Counted from the first letter of the stretch, positions 16,629 through 26,179 are shown. The stretch is 64,000 bases of DNA from Myceligenerans salitolerans (GCF_017349295.1 NZ_JAFMPK010000027.1:152829-216828), one strand, 5' to 3'. A program made the numbers and translations. Notes: generated by a model from the letters alone, not told the origin.

Positions 16629-18191
16629 ATGACCACAGACCCGACCGCAGGCGAGGGGCCGACGCCATCGGGCGAACCCGCGCCGAGCGCACAGCAGACC
16701 TCGTTCGAGGAGCAGGCCCCGCCGCGGCCGCAGCAACCGCCGGTGGCGCCGCCGCGTCCGGCCGGCTCCGGCTTCTTCGACTCGATCCGCCGCAGCGGCC
16801 TCTACCGCGCCGATCAACGATGGGTGGGAGGCGTCGCGTCCGGTGTGGCCGCTCGGCTGGGCTGGGATCCGCTGCTGGTGCGGGGGCTCTTTCTCATCAC
16901 CTTCTTCCTGGGCGGGATCGGCCTCATCGCGTACGGCCTCGGCTGGGCGCTGCTGCCGGAGCAGTCCGACGGCCGCATCCACCTCGAGCAGGCGGTCCGC
17001 GGCACGTTCGACGTCGCCCTCCTGGGAGCGGCCGTGTTGTTCCTGTCGGGGTTCGCCTGGGGCGGCCCGTGGGACTGGTGGGACGTGAACGGGGGCTGGA
17101 TCTCCACGGTGTTCTGGCTCGCGGTCATCAGCGGGATCGTGTACCTGCTGGTCCAAGCGGTCCGACGCCGGCCCTCCACGGAGGGTGAACCGCACGCGCA
17201 GCCGTACCCCGGCACGACGTCGGCCCCCGTGGCGCCCGGTCACCCGGCACCGCCGGCGGCCAACGGGGTCGTCGGGCTCGACGACCGGTCGGCGACCGCC
17301 GTACGACCGGGCGACGTCCCGTCCGGCCACATGCCCTCGGGCGGCGGGCCGCAGCCCCCGTACACGGCCACGGCCGTACCGCCCGGGGCCGCCCCGTACC
17401 CGCCGGCCACCCCCTACACGCCGGCGACCCCGCCGCGGCCGCCGCGTCGCAAGGGCGGCGGGATCGGGATCGTCTTCGGGCTGATGCTCCTTGCCGGGGC
17501 GCTGCTCCTGCTCGACCGTCTCGTCCTGGGCGGCGTGGCGCCCTCCCTGTCCACGGACGGGGAGATGGGCCTCTGGGGCGCCTGGCTGGGCATCTCCCTG
17601 GTGATCATCGGCGTCGCGATCGTCGTGGCCGGGCTCCGGGGGCGGACCAGCGGAGGTCTGGGGGCGCTGGCGATCGTCGGCCTGATCCTGGGTCTCCCGA
17701 CGCTCGCGTGGCTGCAGGCGGACGTCTCCGCCCGGATCGACGACGGCCGCGCGGTCGTCGGCGAGGTGCTCGAGTTCGACGGCCGGGTCGACGGCTACGA
17801 GCCGGGCGCGCCCGTCAGCGAGGGCACGTTCTCACCGAACCGGATCTCCGAGGCCGAGAACGGCTACTCGGTCAGCTGGGGAGATCCCACGATCGATCTG
17901 ACGGATCTCGACCTGTCCACGGTCGGCCCGGACGATCCGGTCGAGGTACCGATCGCCGTCGGCGCGGGCTCGGCGACCGTCATCGTGCCCGAGGACGCCG
18001 CGGTCGAGGTCGACGGACGCATCTCCGCCGGAGCGTTGCAGTGGTTCGCGGACGGCGACGACCGGACCTACAGCGGCGTCAACGACCAACGGGTCGAGAT
18101 CGCCGGCGACGAGGTCGGCGACGACGGGGCCGAGCTCCGGCTGCTCGTCGAGATCGCCGCGGGCGAACTCATCATCGAGGAGGAACAGTGA
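16629..18191 (+). CDS. PspC domain membrane protein
   Basis: Membrane protein of 520 residues. A proline/glutamine-rich N-terminus (1-45) leads into a PspC domain (about 55-115: LYRADQRWVGGVASGVAARLGWDP). Membrane segments follow at about 130-150 and 158-175, then a long Pro/Ala/Tyr-rich linker (about 180-270), then three more segments (about 278-300, 315-335, 340-360). The C-terminal 150 residues look like an extracytoplasmic beta-rich domain similar to LiaF-type C-termini. The ATG has GGAG close upstream. The stop overlaps the next gene by four bases. Likely a sensor or effector with the divergent PspC-kinase. Confidence 0.85.
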   Translation: MTTDPTAGEGPTPSGEPAPSAQQTSFEEQAPPRPQQPPVAPPRPAGSGFFDSIRRSGLYRADQRWVGGVASGVAARLGWDPLLVRGLFLITFFLGGIGLIAYGLGWALLPEQSDGRIHLEQAVRGTFDVALLGAAVLFLSGFAWGGPWDWWDVNGGWISTVFWLAVISGIVYLLVQAVRRRPSTEGEPHAQPYPGTTSAPVAPGHPAPPAANGVVGLDDRSATAVRPGDVPSGHMPSGGGPQPPYTATAVPPGAAPYPPATPYTPATPPRPPRRKGGGIGIVFGLMLLAGALLLLDRLVLGGVAPSLSTDGEMGLWGAWLGISLVIIGVAIVVAGLRGRTSGGLGALAIVGLILGLPTLAWLQADVSARIDDGRAVVGEVLEFDGRVDGYEPGAPVSEGTFSPNRISEAENGYSVSWGDPTIDLTDLDLSTVGPDDPVEVPIAVGAGSATVIVPEDAAVEVDGRISAGALQWFADGDDRTYSGVNDQRVEIAGDEVGDDGAELRLLVEIAAGELIIEEEQ

Positions 18192-18583
18192 GCGAGAACA
18201 AGCACGAGCCCGATGAGGCCCGGGAACGGACGTCACCGCACGACGACGCGGCGGAGCGGGCCGGCGTCCCGGGGACGGCGGATCCGACCGAGACGATCGA
18301 GGGCCCTCCCGCCCCGTCGCCGAACCACGATCCGCTCCCCACCGCGGTGCAGACCGTGCCCCACCCGAACGCCGGCGCCCGGCCGGCGCCGTCCCAGGGT
18401 CCACGCGTCGGGACGGTCGTCTGGGGCCTGGTGGTCCTGGCGATCGGGCTGGGCGTCCTCGCCGCCGCGGCGGGCGCCCGCATCGACGTCAGCCTGGCGG
18501 CGATCCTGCTGCTGGGCGGCGCCGGCATCGCCCTGGTGGCCGGCTCGATCGTCTCGAGCTTCCGCCGCCGCGGCGAACCGTGA
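18188..18583 (+). CDS. Small membrane protein coupled to PspC gene
   Basis: Protein of 131 residues whose GTG start overlaps the PspC-gene stop (GTGA). The first 70 residues are acidic, proline-rich and probably disordered. Two hydrophobic segments follow (about 76-96 and 99-121), ending in the positive tail SSFRRRGEP, which suggests both termini are cytoplasmic. No known domain is recognised. Its position makes it part of the PspC envelope-stress module. A very long inverted repeat beginning 6 bases after the stop terminates the unit. Confidence 0.7.
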   Translation: MSENKHEPDEARERTSPHDDAAERAGVPGTADPTETIEGPPAPSPNHDPLPTAVQTVPHPNAGARPAPSQGPRVGTVVWGLVVLAIGLGVLAAAAGARIDVSLAAILLLGGAGIALVAGSIVSSFRRRGEP

Positions 18584-18588
18584 CGACC

Positions 18589-18650
18589 GCGGCGACCACG
18601 TCGCCGTGTGCCGTGGGTGTCGCCACGGCGCACGGCGACGTGGTCGCCGC
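18589..18650. terminator. 28-bp inverted repeat between convergent genes
   Basis: Arms 18589-18616 and 18623-18650 match over 28 positions with one mismatch and a 6-base loop. It sits between the stop of the PspC operon (18583) and the stop of the prepilin peptidase gene (18665), so it can end transcription in both directions. Confidence 0.8.
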
Positions 18651-18664
18651 AGGTTCACGGCGCG

Positions 18665-19288
18665 TCAGGACGCGAGGCGCTCCCACGTGAGGGCCACCAC
18701 CACCCCGAGGAGCATGAACGGGCCGAACGGGATGTACGACTTGCGGCCGGCCAGCCGGAACAGCAGGAGCGCGACGGCGACGACACCGCCCACGACGTAC
18801 GGCGCCACCGCCGCGACGAGGAACGCGTCCCAGCCCCACCAGGCGGTGACCGCCCCGAGGACACCGGCCAGTTTCACGTCCCCCAGGCCCACCCCGCCCT
18901 TGAAGACCAGCCACATCAGCAGGTAGAAGCCCGCGTGGGCGGCGAACCCCAGCGTCGCCCGCCAGAGCGCCTCCCAGGACGGCCCCCCGGTGACCGCCCC
19001 GGCCACCGCGGCGAGCGCGAGGAGAACCGGCACCACCGCCGTCGTCGGGTACACGATCGCGTTCGGCAGGCGATGCGTCCGCGCGTCGATCACCCCCAGT
19101 GCCGCCCCCGCCACCGCGAGGACGACGACGGCCGGCGTCGCCCACGAAGGGCCGCTCGCCCAGACCGCCCAGACGACGGCCAGGGCGGCGGTCGCGAGCG
19201 TGGACCGCGCGAACGGCCGCACCTCGCCGAGGATTCTGGTGGACAGCGAACCGGCCGGGATCGCCGGTCGGGTTTCGGACTCGGTCAC
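18665..19288 (-). CDS. A24-type prepilin peptidase
   Basis: Membrane aspartic peptidase/methylase-like protein processing type IV or Flp-type prepilins. The two catalytic aspartates are visible in GVIDARTHRLPN (about residue 67) and GLGDVKLAG (about residue 138). Another conserved element is YIPFGPFMLLG near the C-terminus. Six to seven hydrophobic segments span the 207 residues. It lacks the N-terminal zinc/methylase domain of bifunctional PilD, so it is the short Flp/Tad form. GTG at 19288 has TACGCT six bases upstream (leaderless). No pilin genes are in the window. Confidence 0.87.
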   Translation of the reverse strand: MTESETRPAIPAGSLSTRILGEVRPFARSTLATAALAVVWAVWASGPSWATPAVVVLAVAGAALGVIDARTHRLPNAIVYPTTAVVPVLLALAAVAGAVTGGPSWEALWRATLGFAAHAGFYLLMWLVFKGGVGLGDVKLAGVLGAVTAWWGWDAFLVAAVAPYVVGGVVAVALLLFRLAGRKSYIPFGPFMLLGVVVALTWERLAS

Positions 19289-19294
19289 GGGACG

Positions 19295-19300
19295 AGCGTA
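19295..19300 (-). promoter_or_regulatory. -10 box, leaderless start of prepilin peptidase
   Basis: TACGCT ends six bases before the GTG at 19288 with no Shine-Dalgarno between. Confidence 0.4.
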
Positions 19301-19344
19301 GACAGGTCGTCCCGAACCGCACAGTCGTTCCGGACCCGGTGCCT

Positions 19345-20610
19345 TCAGGACCTGTCGGTCAGTTCCGCCGCCCGGGCGTACGCCTTCTCGGTCTGCGCGA
19401 GGACACCGGGCCAGTCGTAGGCCGACAGGCGGGCCGCGTCCCGGGAACGGTCCAGCAGTCCCCGCAGCAGGCCGGGCTCGGTCGCGAGCCGCACGAGGGC
19501 GTGCGCGAGGCCGTCGTCGTCGGGCACGACCAGGCCGTCGATGCCGTCCGCGACCCGCTCCGCGACCCCCGACCCGGCCCGCGTCAGGACCGCGAGACCG
19601 GCCGCCTGCGCCTCGAGCGCGGCGATCCCGAACGCCTCCGCCACGGCCGGCGCGACGAACACGTCGGCGCCGGCATGGAGCGCACGGAGCTCGCCGGCAT
19701 CGAGGGGGCCGGGAAGCGAGACCACGCCGGACAGCCCGTGGTCGGCGACGAACCGGCGAGCTCGCCCGAGCTCGGCCCCGTCGCCGGCGAGCGTCACACG
19801 GAGTCGGCCGTGGCCACGGTTCCCGCCGCGACCGGCCCTCGACAACGCCTCGTGCGCCCGCAGGACCGCGGCCAGCAGCGGGAGCATCCGCTTGCGTGGC
19901 GCGAATCGCGCCGCGGAGACCACGTGCACCCCGGCGCCGGAGTCCTGCGCCCGTGTCCCGGTCGGCACGGCCTCCGCCGTGGTGCCGCCGTCCGGACCCG
20001 CCGCCCCGGTGCTCCACTCCGCCAGGTCCAGCCCGTTCGGCAGGACCATCACCTCACCGCGCGTCCCGACGATGCGCCGCAGCGGCGCCGCGGTCAGCTC
20101 GCTCACCGCCGACCACAGCACGGGCCACCGCGACCACCCGGTGACCAGGTCGGCGGCGGCGAACGCGCGCCATGCGGAGCCCCACACGCTGTGCACGGTC
20201 AGCACGGTGGGCAGGCCGAGCCGGGTGACCGGCCGCAGTGCGGCCTGGACCGTGGGCGCGAGCACCCCCAGGTGCAGATGGACGACGTCGGGCCGCGCCC
20301 CACGTGCCGCCGGCTCGCGCAACCGCCGTATCACGTGTGCCGTCGACCGCGGATGGACCGGCCAGCCCCCAGGAACCCGCGCGGCGATGCGGTGCACCGT
20401 CACGTCGGGTGCCGCGACGGCGCCGGGCCTGGAGGGCCCCAGGCGCTCGACGGCCGTGGTCACCCCGCTTTCGCCGGGTGCCCGCGGTGTCGTGGTGACG
20501 ACCTCGACGTCGTGCCCGGACGCGGCCTGCCGCGCGGCGAGCCGCGCCACCTGCGTCTCGATCCCGCCCATCAGGGGCGCGAAGGTGTCGGAGACGTGCA
20601 CGATCCGCAT
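19345..20610 (-). CDS. Glycosyltransferase family 4 protein
   Basis: GT-B enzyme of 421 residues. The N-terminus MRIVHVSDTFAPLMGGIETQVARLA is the classic GT4 opening with a GGIE acceptor loop. The donor domain has VVSAARFAPRKRML (about residue 230) and VFVAPAVAEAFGIAALEAQAAGLAV with the E-x7-E pair. The ATG at 20610 is 38 bases downstream of guaA in the same direction, so it may be cotranscribed with guaA. Likely role is glycolipid or cell-surface glycan synthesis; the acceptor cannot be told. Confidence 0.87.
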   Translation of the reverse strand: MRIVHVSDTFAPLMGGIETQVARLAARQAASGHDVEVVTTTPRAPGESGVTTAVERLGPSRPGAVAAPDVTVHRIAARVPGGWPVHPRSTAHVIRRLREPAARGARPDVVHLHLGVLAPTVQAALRPVTRLGLPTVLTVHSVWGSAWRAFAAADLVTGWSRWPVLWSAVSELTAAPLRRIVGTRGEVMVLPNGLDLAEWSTGAAGPDGGTTAEAVPTGTRAQDSGAGVHVVSAARFAPRKRMLPLLAAVLRAHEALSRAGRGGNRGHGRLRVTLAGDGAELGRARRFVADHGLSGVVSLPGPLDAGELRALHAGADVFVAPAVAEAFGIAALEAQAAGLAVLTRAGSGVAERVADGIDGLVVPDDDGLAHALVRLATEPGLLRGLLDRSRDAARLSAYDWPGVLAQTEKAYARAAELTDRS

Positions 20611-20648
20611 CGGGGGCGCCTCCGGCCTGCTGTTTCTCGGCCGGGCAC

Positions 20649-22250
20649 TCACTCCCACTCGATGGTCCCGGGCGGCTTGCTCGTCACGTCGAGCGTCACC
20701 CGGTTGACCTCGCGCACCTCGTTGGTGATGCGCGTGGAGATGACCGACAGGACGTCGTACGGGAGCCGCGTCCAGTCGGCCGTCATGGCGTCCTCGGAGC
20801 TCACCGGGCGCAGCACGATCGGGTGCCCGTAGGTACGGCCGTCGCCCTGCACGCCCACGGACCGCACGTCCGCGAGCAGCACCACGGGGCACTGCCAGAT
20901 CTCGCCGTCGAGCCCCGCCCGGGTCAGCTCCTCCCGCGCGATCGCGTCGGCGCGGCGCAGGATCTCCAGGTTGCGCTCGGTCACCTCGCCCACGATCCGG
21001 ATACCCAGGCCCGGCCCCGGGAACGGCTGACGCGAGACGATCTCCTCCGGCACGCCGAGCTCGCGTCCCACGGCGCGCACCTCGTCCTTGAACAGCGTCC
21101 GCAGTGGCTCGACCAGGGAGAACGTGAGGTCGTCCGGCAGCCCGCCCACGTTGTGGTGCGACTTGATGTTGGCCGCTCCCTCGCCGCCGCCCGACTCGAC
21201 GACATCGGGGTACAGGGTGCCCTGCACCAGGAACCTCACCTCCTCGCCGTGCGCGCCGGCCTCGGCGACGATGTCCCGCTGCGCGTCCTCGAACACGCGG
21301 ATGAACTCGCGCCCGATGATCTTGCGCTTCTGCTCGGGGTCGGTCACGCCGGCGAGCGCCGCCAGGAACCGTTCCTTCTCGTGCCGGATGACCAGGTTCA
21401 CGCCCGTCGCGGCGACGAAGTCACGCTCGATCTGCTCCACCTCGCCGGCCCGCATCAGGCCGTGGTCCACGTGCACGCAGGTGAGCTGGTCCCCCACGGC
21501 CTTCTGCACGAGCGCGGCCGCGACGGCCGAGTCGACCCCGCCGGACAGCGCGCAGATCACGCGCGCGTCCCCGATCTGGGCGCGGATGGCCTCGACCTGC
21601 TCGGCCACGACGTTGTCGGCCGTCCAGTCGGGAGCCAGCCCCGCGCCGTCGTACAGGAAGTGCTCGAGGACGGCCTGGCCGTGCGCGGAGTGCTTGACCT
21701 CCGGGTGCCACTGCACGCCGTAGAGGCGCCGCTCGCGGTCCTCGAAGGCCGCGACGGGGGCGCCGGCGCTGGTGGCGAGCACCTCGAAGCCGGGGGGCGC
21801 GGACCGCACCGCGTCGCCGTGGCTCATCCAGGCGGTCTGGTGCTCAGGGGTGCCGGCGAGCAGGACGCCCGCGGCGCACACGTCGATGCCGGTCCCGCCG
21901 AACTCACTGAGCCCGGTCCGGGCGACCTCGCCGCCGAGCGCCTGCGCCATGGCCTGGAAGCCGTAGCAGATGCCCATCACGGGAACGCCGGCGTCGAACA
22001 GCTTGGGGTCGACGCCGGGCGCCCCCTCGGCGTAGACCGACGACGGCCCGCCCGACAGGATGATCGCCGCGGGGTCCTTGGCGAGCATCTCGTCGACGGT
22101 GGCCGTGTGCGGCACGATCTCCGAGTACACCTTCGCCTCGCGCACGCGGCGCGCGATGAGCTGGGCGTACTGGGCGCCGAAGTCCACCACCAGCACCGGG
22201 CGGTGCTGGTGCGGTTCGGCGAGGGGCTGGTTCGCGGCGGGCGTCGTCAC
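20649..22250 (-). CDS. guaA: GMP synthase (glutamine-hydrolysing)
   Basis: Converts XMP, ATP and glutamine to GMP, the last step of guanine nucleotide synthesis, using XMP from GuaB (43951-45468). The class I amidotransferase domain has its catalytic Cys in [10 protein letters not shown] (about residue 94) and the His/Glu pair in WHPEVKH (about 181). The PP-loop is [12 protein letters not shown] (about 237). The C-terminal dimerisation domain ends in the canonical PPGTIEWE. Length 533 residues is normal. It is divergent from DUF3817, its usual actinobacterial neighbour. Confidence 0.97.
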   Translation of the reverse strand: MTTPAANQPLAEPHQHRPVLVVDFGAQYAQLIARRVREAKVYSEIVPHTATVDEMLAKDPAAIILSGGPSSVYAEGAPGVDPKLFDAGVPVMGICYGFQAMAQALGGEVARTGLSEFGGTGIDVCAAGVLLAGTPEHQTAWMSHGDAVRSAPPGFEVLATSAGAPVAAFEDRERRLYGVQWHPEVKHSAHGQAVLEHFLYDGAGLAPDWTADNVVAEQVEAIRAQIGDARVICALSGGVDSAVAAALVQKAVGDQLTCVHVDHGLMRAGEVEQIERDFVAATGVNLVIRHEKERFLAALAGVTDPEQKRKIIGREFIRVFEDAQRDIVAEAGAHGEEVRFLVQGTLYPDVVESGGGEGAANIKSHHNVGGLPDDLTFSLVEPLRTLFKDEVRAVGRELGVPEEIVSRQPFPGPGLGIRIVGEVTERNLEILRRADAIAREELTRAGLDGEIWQCPVVLLADVRSVGVQGDGRTYGHPIVLRPVSSEDAMTADWTRLPYDVLSVISTRITNEVREVNRVTLDVTSKPPGTIEWE

Positions 22251-22318
22251 CCCAAGATTCTAAGTGTCCGACGGCGGTGCGCGGGTGCCCGGCCGGCGAA
22301 GCACCGGCGTCGGCCCAC

Positions 22319-22324
22319 TAGGCT
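22319..22324 (+). promoter_or_regulatory. -10 box, leaderless start of DUF3817 gene
   Basis: TAGGCT ends six bases before the GTG at 22331; no ribosome-binding site. Confidence 0.45.
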
Positions 22325-22330
22325 CGCGGT

Positions 22331-22744
22331 GTGAGCACCGCCGAGCCCGAGAGCCCGTCCGTTCCCTCCTCCGAGACCGCCGCCACCGCGATCCGCAAGG
22401 CGCGCGGCGCGCTCTCGCGATATCGCGTCCTGGCGCTGGTGACCGGCGTGATGCTGCTGGTCCTGGTGGTCGAGATGGGCATCAAGTACGTCCTCGGGGC
22501 CGTCGTCGACGTCGACCCCGTCATGCCGTTCATCGCATGGGTACCGTTCGCGCACGGGTGGATCTACGTCGTCTACCTCGTCACGGTGGCCGACCTGTGG
22601 TCGAAGATGCGCTGGGGTTTCGGGCGCCTGGTGACGATGGTGCTGGCGGGGGTCGTGCCGGTGATGTCGTTCGTGCTGGAGCGCAAGGTCCACGGCGAGG
22701 CGGAGGCCAAGCTGGCCGCGCTCGAGGAGCGCTTCGGCGTCTGA
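22331..22744 (+). CDS. DUF3817 membrane protein
   Basis: Protein of 137 residues with three hydrophobic segments (about 35-58, 72-92, 98-116) and the DUF3817 features RVLALVTG and PFAHGWIYVVYLVTVADLW. The first 28 residues are polar, and the C-terminus is a charged helix (EAEAKLAALEERFGV). The family is found next to guaA in many actinobacteria, as here, but has no known biochemical role. GTG start, probably leaderless. Confidence 0.85.
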   Translation: MSTAEPESPSVPSSETAATAIRKARGALSRYRVLALVTGVMLLVLVVEMGIKYVLGAVVDVDPVMPFIAWVPFAHGWIYVVYLVTVADLWSKMRWGFGRLVTMVLAGVVPVMSFVLERKVHGEAEAKLAALEERFGV

Positions 22745-22809
22745 GGACCGGACACATCCGTTGCGTCCGTCACTTCCCTCTGATTTCCATCTCAACAGCG
22801 TAACGATCA

Positions 22810-22840
22810 TTGACCCCAATCGCCAAGGTTTGGAAAGATA
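22810..22840 (+). promoter_or_regulatory. Possible promoter before 22879 gene
   Basis: TTGACC at 22810-22815 lies in an AT-rich gap, with AAAGAT (22834-22839, spacer 18) as the best -10 candidate. The -10 is poor, so this is tentative. Confidence 0.3.
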
Positions 22841-22878
22841 GTTCCACGTAGAACTTCACCCGGAATCAGGGGGCGGTT

Positions 22879-24018
22879 ATGGGTGAGACGACTTTCCTCC
22901 ATCTGGCCGTCGCGACCGCCGTCCTGGCGATCCCCGCGGTCGTCCTGGTCTCGATCGCGACCGTGGCGTCAAGCTTCTCCGGCCTCCTCAGACTCGGCTT
23001 CGGGGCACTCCGGGCAGGTCTGGTCCCTGAGCACCGATACGTCCGTGACCACGGCATAGACCACCTTTCGGCAGTTCGGGGAATCGTCGGCGTCCTGCTG
23101 CTGCTCACGGCGGAACTGATGCGGTCGCGCGCCGTGCCGACCACGCTGCCGGGCCCGGTCCCGGACACCGGCCTGCCGTCCTGGATCGGCATCCTGGCCC
23201 ACGGGACCCTCTGGGCGGTGAGCTCTCTGGCAGCCGTCGCCCTTTTCATTTCTCTTGGTTCGCTCTTGATGTACAAGCGACGAGTTCGTTACCCACCACC
23301 CGTCACTCCCGAGGACGGGCGCGCGCGGTCGGTCCTCTCCCCCTTCCTCCCCCTGCGCGTCCCCGCCACGCTCGCGGTCATCGGCGTCCTGACCGTCGCC
23401 TACGTGATGGTCCTTCCTCCGCTCTGGCCGGAGGGCGGCGCCGAGCTTCCCGAGGCGCGGCCTCCGGACGTCGGAACGCTGGCCCTGCTGGCCGGGCTCA
23501 TGATCCTGGGCATCATCGGGCTCATCCTGCTCGTCGGCGTCGTCGCCGTCGGGCTGCCGCTGGCCATCACGTTCCACTCGCGCGGCGCCGACGGCCACCC
23601 CACGCTCCCCGCACTCTGGTCGCTCGCGCTCGCCGGCCTCTACGTGACCCAGCGCGGCCCGGAGTGGTTCGCCGTGGCGTCCGACGCCGTGGCGGGCCGC
23701 GCCTCGGGCACGCTGCCCGGCGGCGCCACGGGCGAGCACCTCGTCACCGCGGGCATGGCCGGCCTCACCGGAACCCTGATCGTCGTCGTGATCTCGGTGT
23801 GGGAACTGGCGCGCCTGCACGCGGTGCACGGGATCGACCCGTGGACGCCGACGGCCGTCCTGCTTCCGGCGCACGCCACCGAGGCCGACAACCCGCTCGT
23901 CGAGCCGCACGCCGTTCCGGGCCTGCGTTCCGACAACCCGCGCAAGACCGCGGCGGCGCGCATCCCGCGCTACCTCAAGAGCAAGCTGGGGCAGGTCGGC
24001 CAGACGGTGAAGGGGTGA
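22879..24018 (+). CDS. Multi-pass membrane protein of unknown function
   Basis: Protein of 379 residues with about seven hydrophobic segments: near 8-32, 66-82, 107-135, 153-173, 192-222, 236-256 and 285-307. The C-terminal 70 residues are polar and basic and probably cytoplasmic (RIPRYLKSKLGQVGQTVKG at the end). I do not recognise a family or catalytic motif. The ATG is preceded by GGGGGCGGTT, and the gap before it is AT-rich with a possible promoter. It stands alone between DUF3817 and an aminotransferase. Could be a transporter-like or envelope protein; nothing decides this. Confidence 0.6.
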   Translation: MGETTFLHLAVATAVLAIPAVVLVSIATVASSFSGLLRLGFGALRAGLVPEHRYVRDHGIDHLSAVRGIVGVLLLLTAELMRSRAVPTTLPGPVPDTGLPSWIGILAHGTLWAVSSLAAVALFISLGSLLMYKRRVRYPPPVTPEDGRARSVLSPFLPLRVPATLAVIGVLTVAYVMVLPPLWPEGGAELPEARPPDVGTLALLAGLMILGIIGLILLVGVVAVGLPLAITFHSRGADGHPTLPALWSLALAGLYVTQRGPEWFAVASDAVAGRASGTLPGGATGEHLVTAGMAGLTGTLIVVVISVWELARLHAVHGIDPWTPTAVLLPAHATEADNPLVEPHAVPGLRSDNPRKTAAARIPRYLKSKLGQVGQTVKG

Positions 24019-24076
24019 CCGGGCCACGTCCCGAACACCCTGTCGTGCCGGGCCGGCGCTTTGGTTGAATGCCTTC

Positions 24077-25252
24077 GTGACCACGCACCCGTTCGACGCC
24101 ATCACCGCCGAGCAGCTCCGCGACGCGGGCAGCATGAAGTGGACCGCCTTTCCGGGCACCATCGGAGCCTGGGTGGCCGAGATGGACTTCGGCACCTCAC
24201 CCGAGGTCACGGCCGCCCTGCACGCCGCCGTGGACCGCGCCGTGTTCGGCTACCTGCCCCAGGCTCTGGTCACGGAGATGTCCGGGTCCTACGCGCGGTT
24301 CGCCGCCGACCGGTACGGCTGGGACGTGGACCCTGCGCGGGTCCGGCCCGTGTCCGACGTGCTCACCGCCCTCGAGGTGGTCATCGCCCACTACTCACGG
24401 CCTGGTTCGCCCGTCATCCTGCCCACCCCGGCCTACATGCCGTTCCTCACCCTGCCGGGCACGCTGGGACGCGACGTCATCCAGGTGCCGATGGCGGTCG
24501 CCGAGGGACCCGACGGCCCGCGGTACACCTACGACCTCGACGCGCTGGACGCCGCGTTCGCCGCGGGCGGCCACCTGCTGGTGCTGTGCAACCCGCACAA
24601 CCCGATCGGCCGGGTGCTCACGCCGGACGAGCTGCGCGCGATCTCCGAGGTCGTGGACCGGCACGGCGGCCGGGTGTTCGCCGACGAGATCCACGCGCCG
24701 CTGACCTTCGCCCCGCACCGTCACGTGCCCTACGCCTCGCTCTCCGCGACGGCGGCCGGTCACACGGTCACGGCGACGTCGGCGTCCAAGGCGTGGAACC
24801 TGCCGGGGCTGAAGTGCGCCCAGCTCGTGCTGTCGAACGACGCGGACGTCACGACCTGGAAGGCGGTGGGCCACCACGCGGAGATGCAGGCCGCGACGCT
24901 CGGCCTGGTCGCGGCCGCGGCCGCCTACGACCACTCCCGTGACTGGCTCGACGACACCGTCGCCTACCTCGCCGGGAACGTCCGCGCACTGGCCGACGAG
25001 GTCGCGCGCCACGTCCCGGACGTGGCCGTCACCCCGCTGGAGGGCACCTACCTGTCCTGGCTGGACTGCCGCAAGCTGGACCTGGGCGACGCGTCGTCCC
25101 CGGCGGCGTACTTCCGTGAGCACGCGGGGGTCGCGCTGACGGACGGCGCGCTCTGCGGCGAGGCGGGCCGAGGCTTCGTCCGCCTCAACCTCGCCACCCC
25201 TCGCCCCGTCCTGCGTGAGGCCCTGACCCGCATGGCGGGCTCACTGGGATGA
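24077..25252 (+). CDS. MalY/PatB-type PLP aminotransferase/C-S lyase
   Basis: Fold-type I PLP enzyme of 391 residues, MalY/PatB class, which typically cleaves cystathionine or related C-S bonds. Visible features are MKWTAFPGTIGAWVAEMDFG near the N-terminus (family WVADMDF motif), CNPHNPIGRVLT (about residue 178), DEIHAPL for the cofactor aspartate (about 209), and the PLP lysine in TSASKAWNLPGLKCAQ (about 238). I take GTG 24077; TTG 24065 upstream is less likely and overlaps a possible TTGAAT -10 for a leaderless transcript. Cystathionine beta-lyase would fit methionine synthesis or sulfur recycling. Confidence 0.85.
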   Translation: MTTHPFDAITAEQLRDAGSMKWTAFPGTIGAWVAEMDFGTSPEVTAALHAAVDRAVFGYLPQALVTEMSGSYARFAADRYGWDVDPARVRPVSDVLTALEVVIAHYSRPGSPVILPTPAYMPFLTLPGTLGRDVIQVPMAVAEGPDGPRYTYDLDALDAAFAAGGHLLVLCNPHNPIGRVLTPDELRAISEVVDRHGGRVFADEIHAPLTFAPHRHVPYASLSATAAGHTVTATSASKAWNLPGLKCAQLVLSNDADVTTWKAVGHHAEMQAATLGLVAAAAAYDHSRDWLDDTVAYLAGNVRALADEVARHVPDVAVTPLEGTYLSWLDCRKLDLGDASSPAAYFREHAGVALTDGALCGEAGRGFVRLNLATPRPVLREALTRMAGSLG

Positions 25253-25318
25253 CCGCCCGGCCCGCGCACCGACGCCGTCGTCGCGTGCCGGGGACACCGG
25301 CCGGCTGCCGGTGCAGCC

Positions 25319-26179
25319 TCATGCCGCCGGCAGCCCCGCGATTCCCGTCCCGGGGTCGGTGGCGTTGCCGCCACGCCTGCCGCCCGCCATCTCGTCGCGG
25401 ACCAGCCGGATCCACAGCGCCACCGCGAAGCCGCCGAAAACCCACCACTGCAACGCGTAGAACGCGTTCTGCAGGTTGACGCCGGTACCCCCGTCGATCA
25501 TCGGGCGGGGCAGCTGCTCCAGACCGGTCCCCTCGGTCTCCGAGTCCACGACGTACGCCGAGTAGATCGGCCCGCCCCATTCCTGGACCAGGGCACCGAG
25601 TGCGATCCCGTGCACGACCGGCCAGGGCGAGCCCTCGCCCCCGCCGCCGTCACCGGTGGCCACGTCGGCCGCCACGCCCTCGCTCGCCGCCTCTCCCGCC
25701 TGCAGCCAGCCCGTCACGCTCACGGTGCCCGACGGCGGATCGTCCGCGGCCGCCGGGTCCGCCACCCAGCCGCGCACGACGGCGAGCACAGGGGCCCCGG
25801 ACAGGTCGGACCAGGACCGGCCACCGGTGCCGTCGTCGGACACCCGGAGCGGGGCGAGCACCAGGTAGCCGACCTCGCCCGAACGTCCGACCCGGCCCGC
25901 GACCAGCGACTGCCTGCCGGGTTCGAACTCACCGGTGACCTCGACCTGCCGGCCCACGAGTTCGCCCGGGAACGACGCCTGCGGCTCCAGAACCTCTCCC
26001 AGCCCGGCCGGGCCGGCGCTCGCCTGCTCCCGCGCCTCCTGCTCGGCCGCGAGTTCCGCCCGCTCGAAGGCGCGATCGAGCTGCCACTTGCCGAGCCAGC
26101 CGCACCCGCCGGCGGCCAGCAGGAACACCAGCAGCAGCGCGATCATGCGCGGCCGCCGCGCCACCGCCCAGAAACTCAC
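25319..26179 (-). CDS. SURF1 family cytochrome oxidase assembly protein
   Basis: Membrane protein of 286 residues aiding aa3-type cytochrome c oxidase assembly. One membrane helix at about 10-28 (PRMIALLLVFLLAAGGCGWLG) is followed directly by the SURF1 sequence GKWQLDRAFER. A large periplasmic domain with VEVTGEFEP and VVRGWVADP comes next, and a second helix with the family's FYALQWWVFGGFAVALWI (about 244-262) precedes the basic tail. Full length for the family. No oxidase genes lie nearby. The stop faces the aminotransferase gene. Confidence 0.9.
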   Translation of the reverse strand: MSFWAVARRPRMIALLLVFLLAAGGCGWLGKWQLDRAFERAELAAEQEAREQASAGPAGLGEVLEPQASFPGELVGRQVEVTGEFEPGRQSLVAGRVGRSGEVGYLVLAPLRVSDDGTGGRSWSDLSGAPVLAVVRGWVADPAAADDPPSGTVSVTGWLQAGEAASEGVAADVATGDGGGGEGSPWPVVHGIALGALVQEWGGPIYSAYVVDSETEGTGLEQLPRPMIDGGTGVNLQNAFYALQWWVFGGFAVALWIRLVRDEMAGGRRGGNATDPGTGIAGLPAA

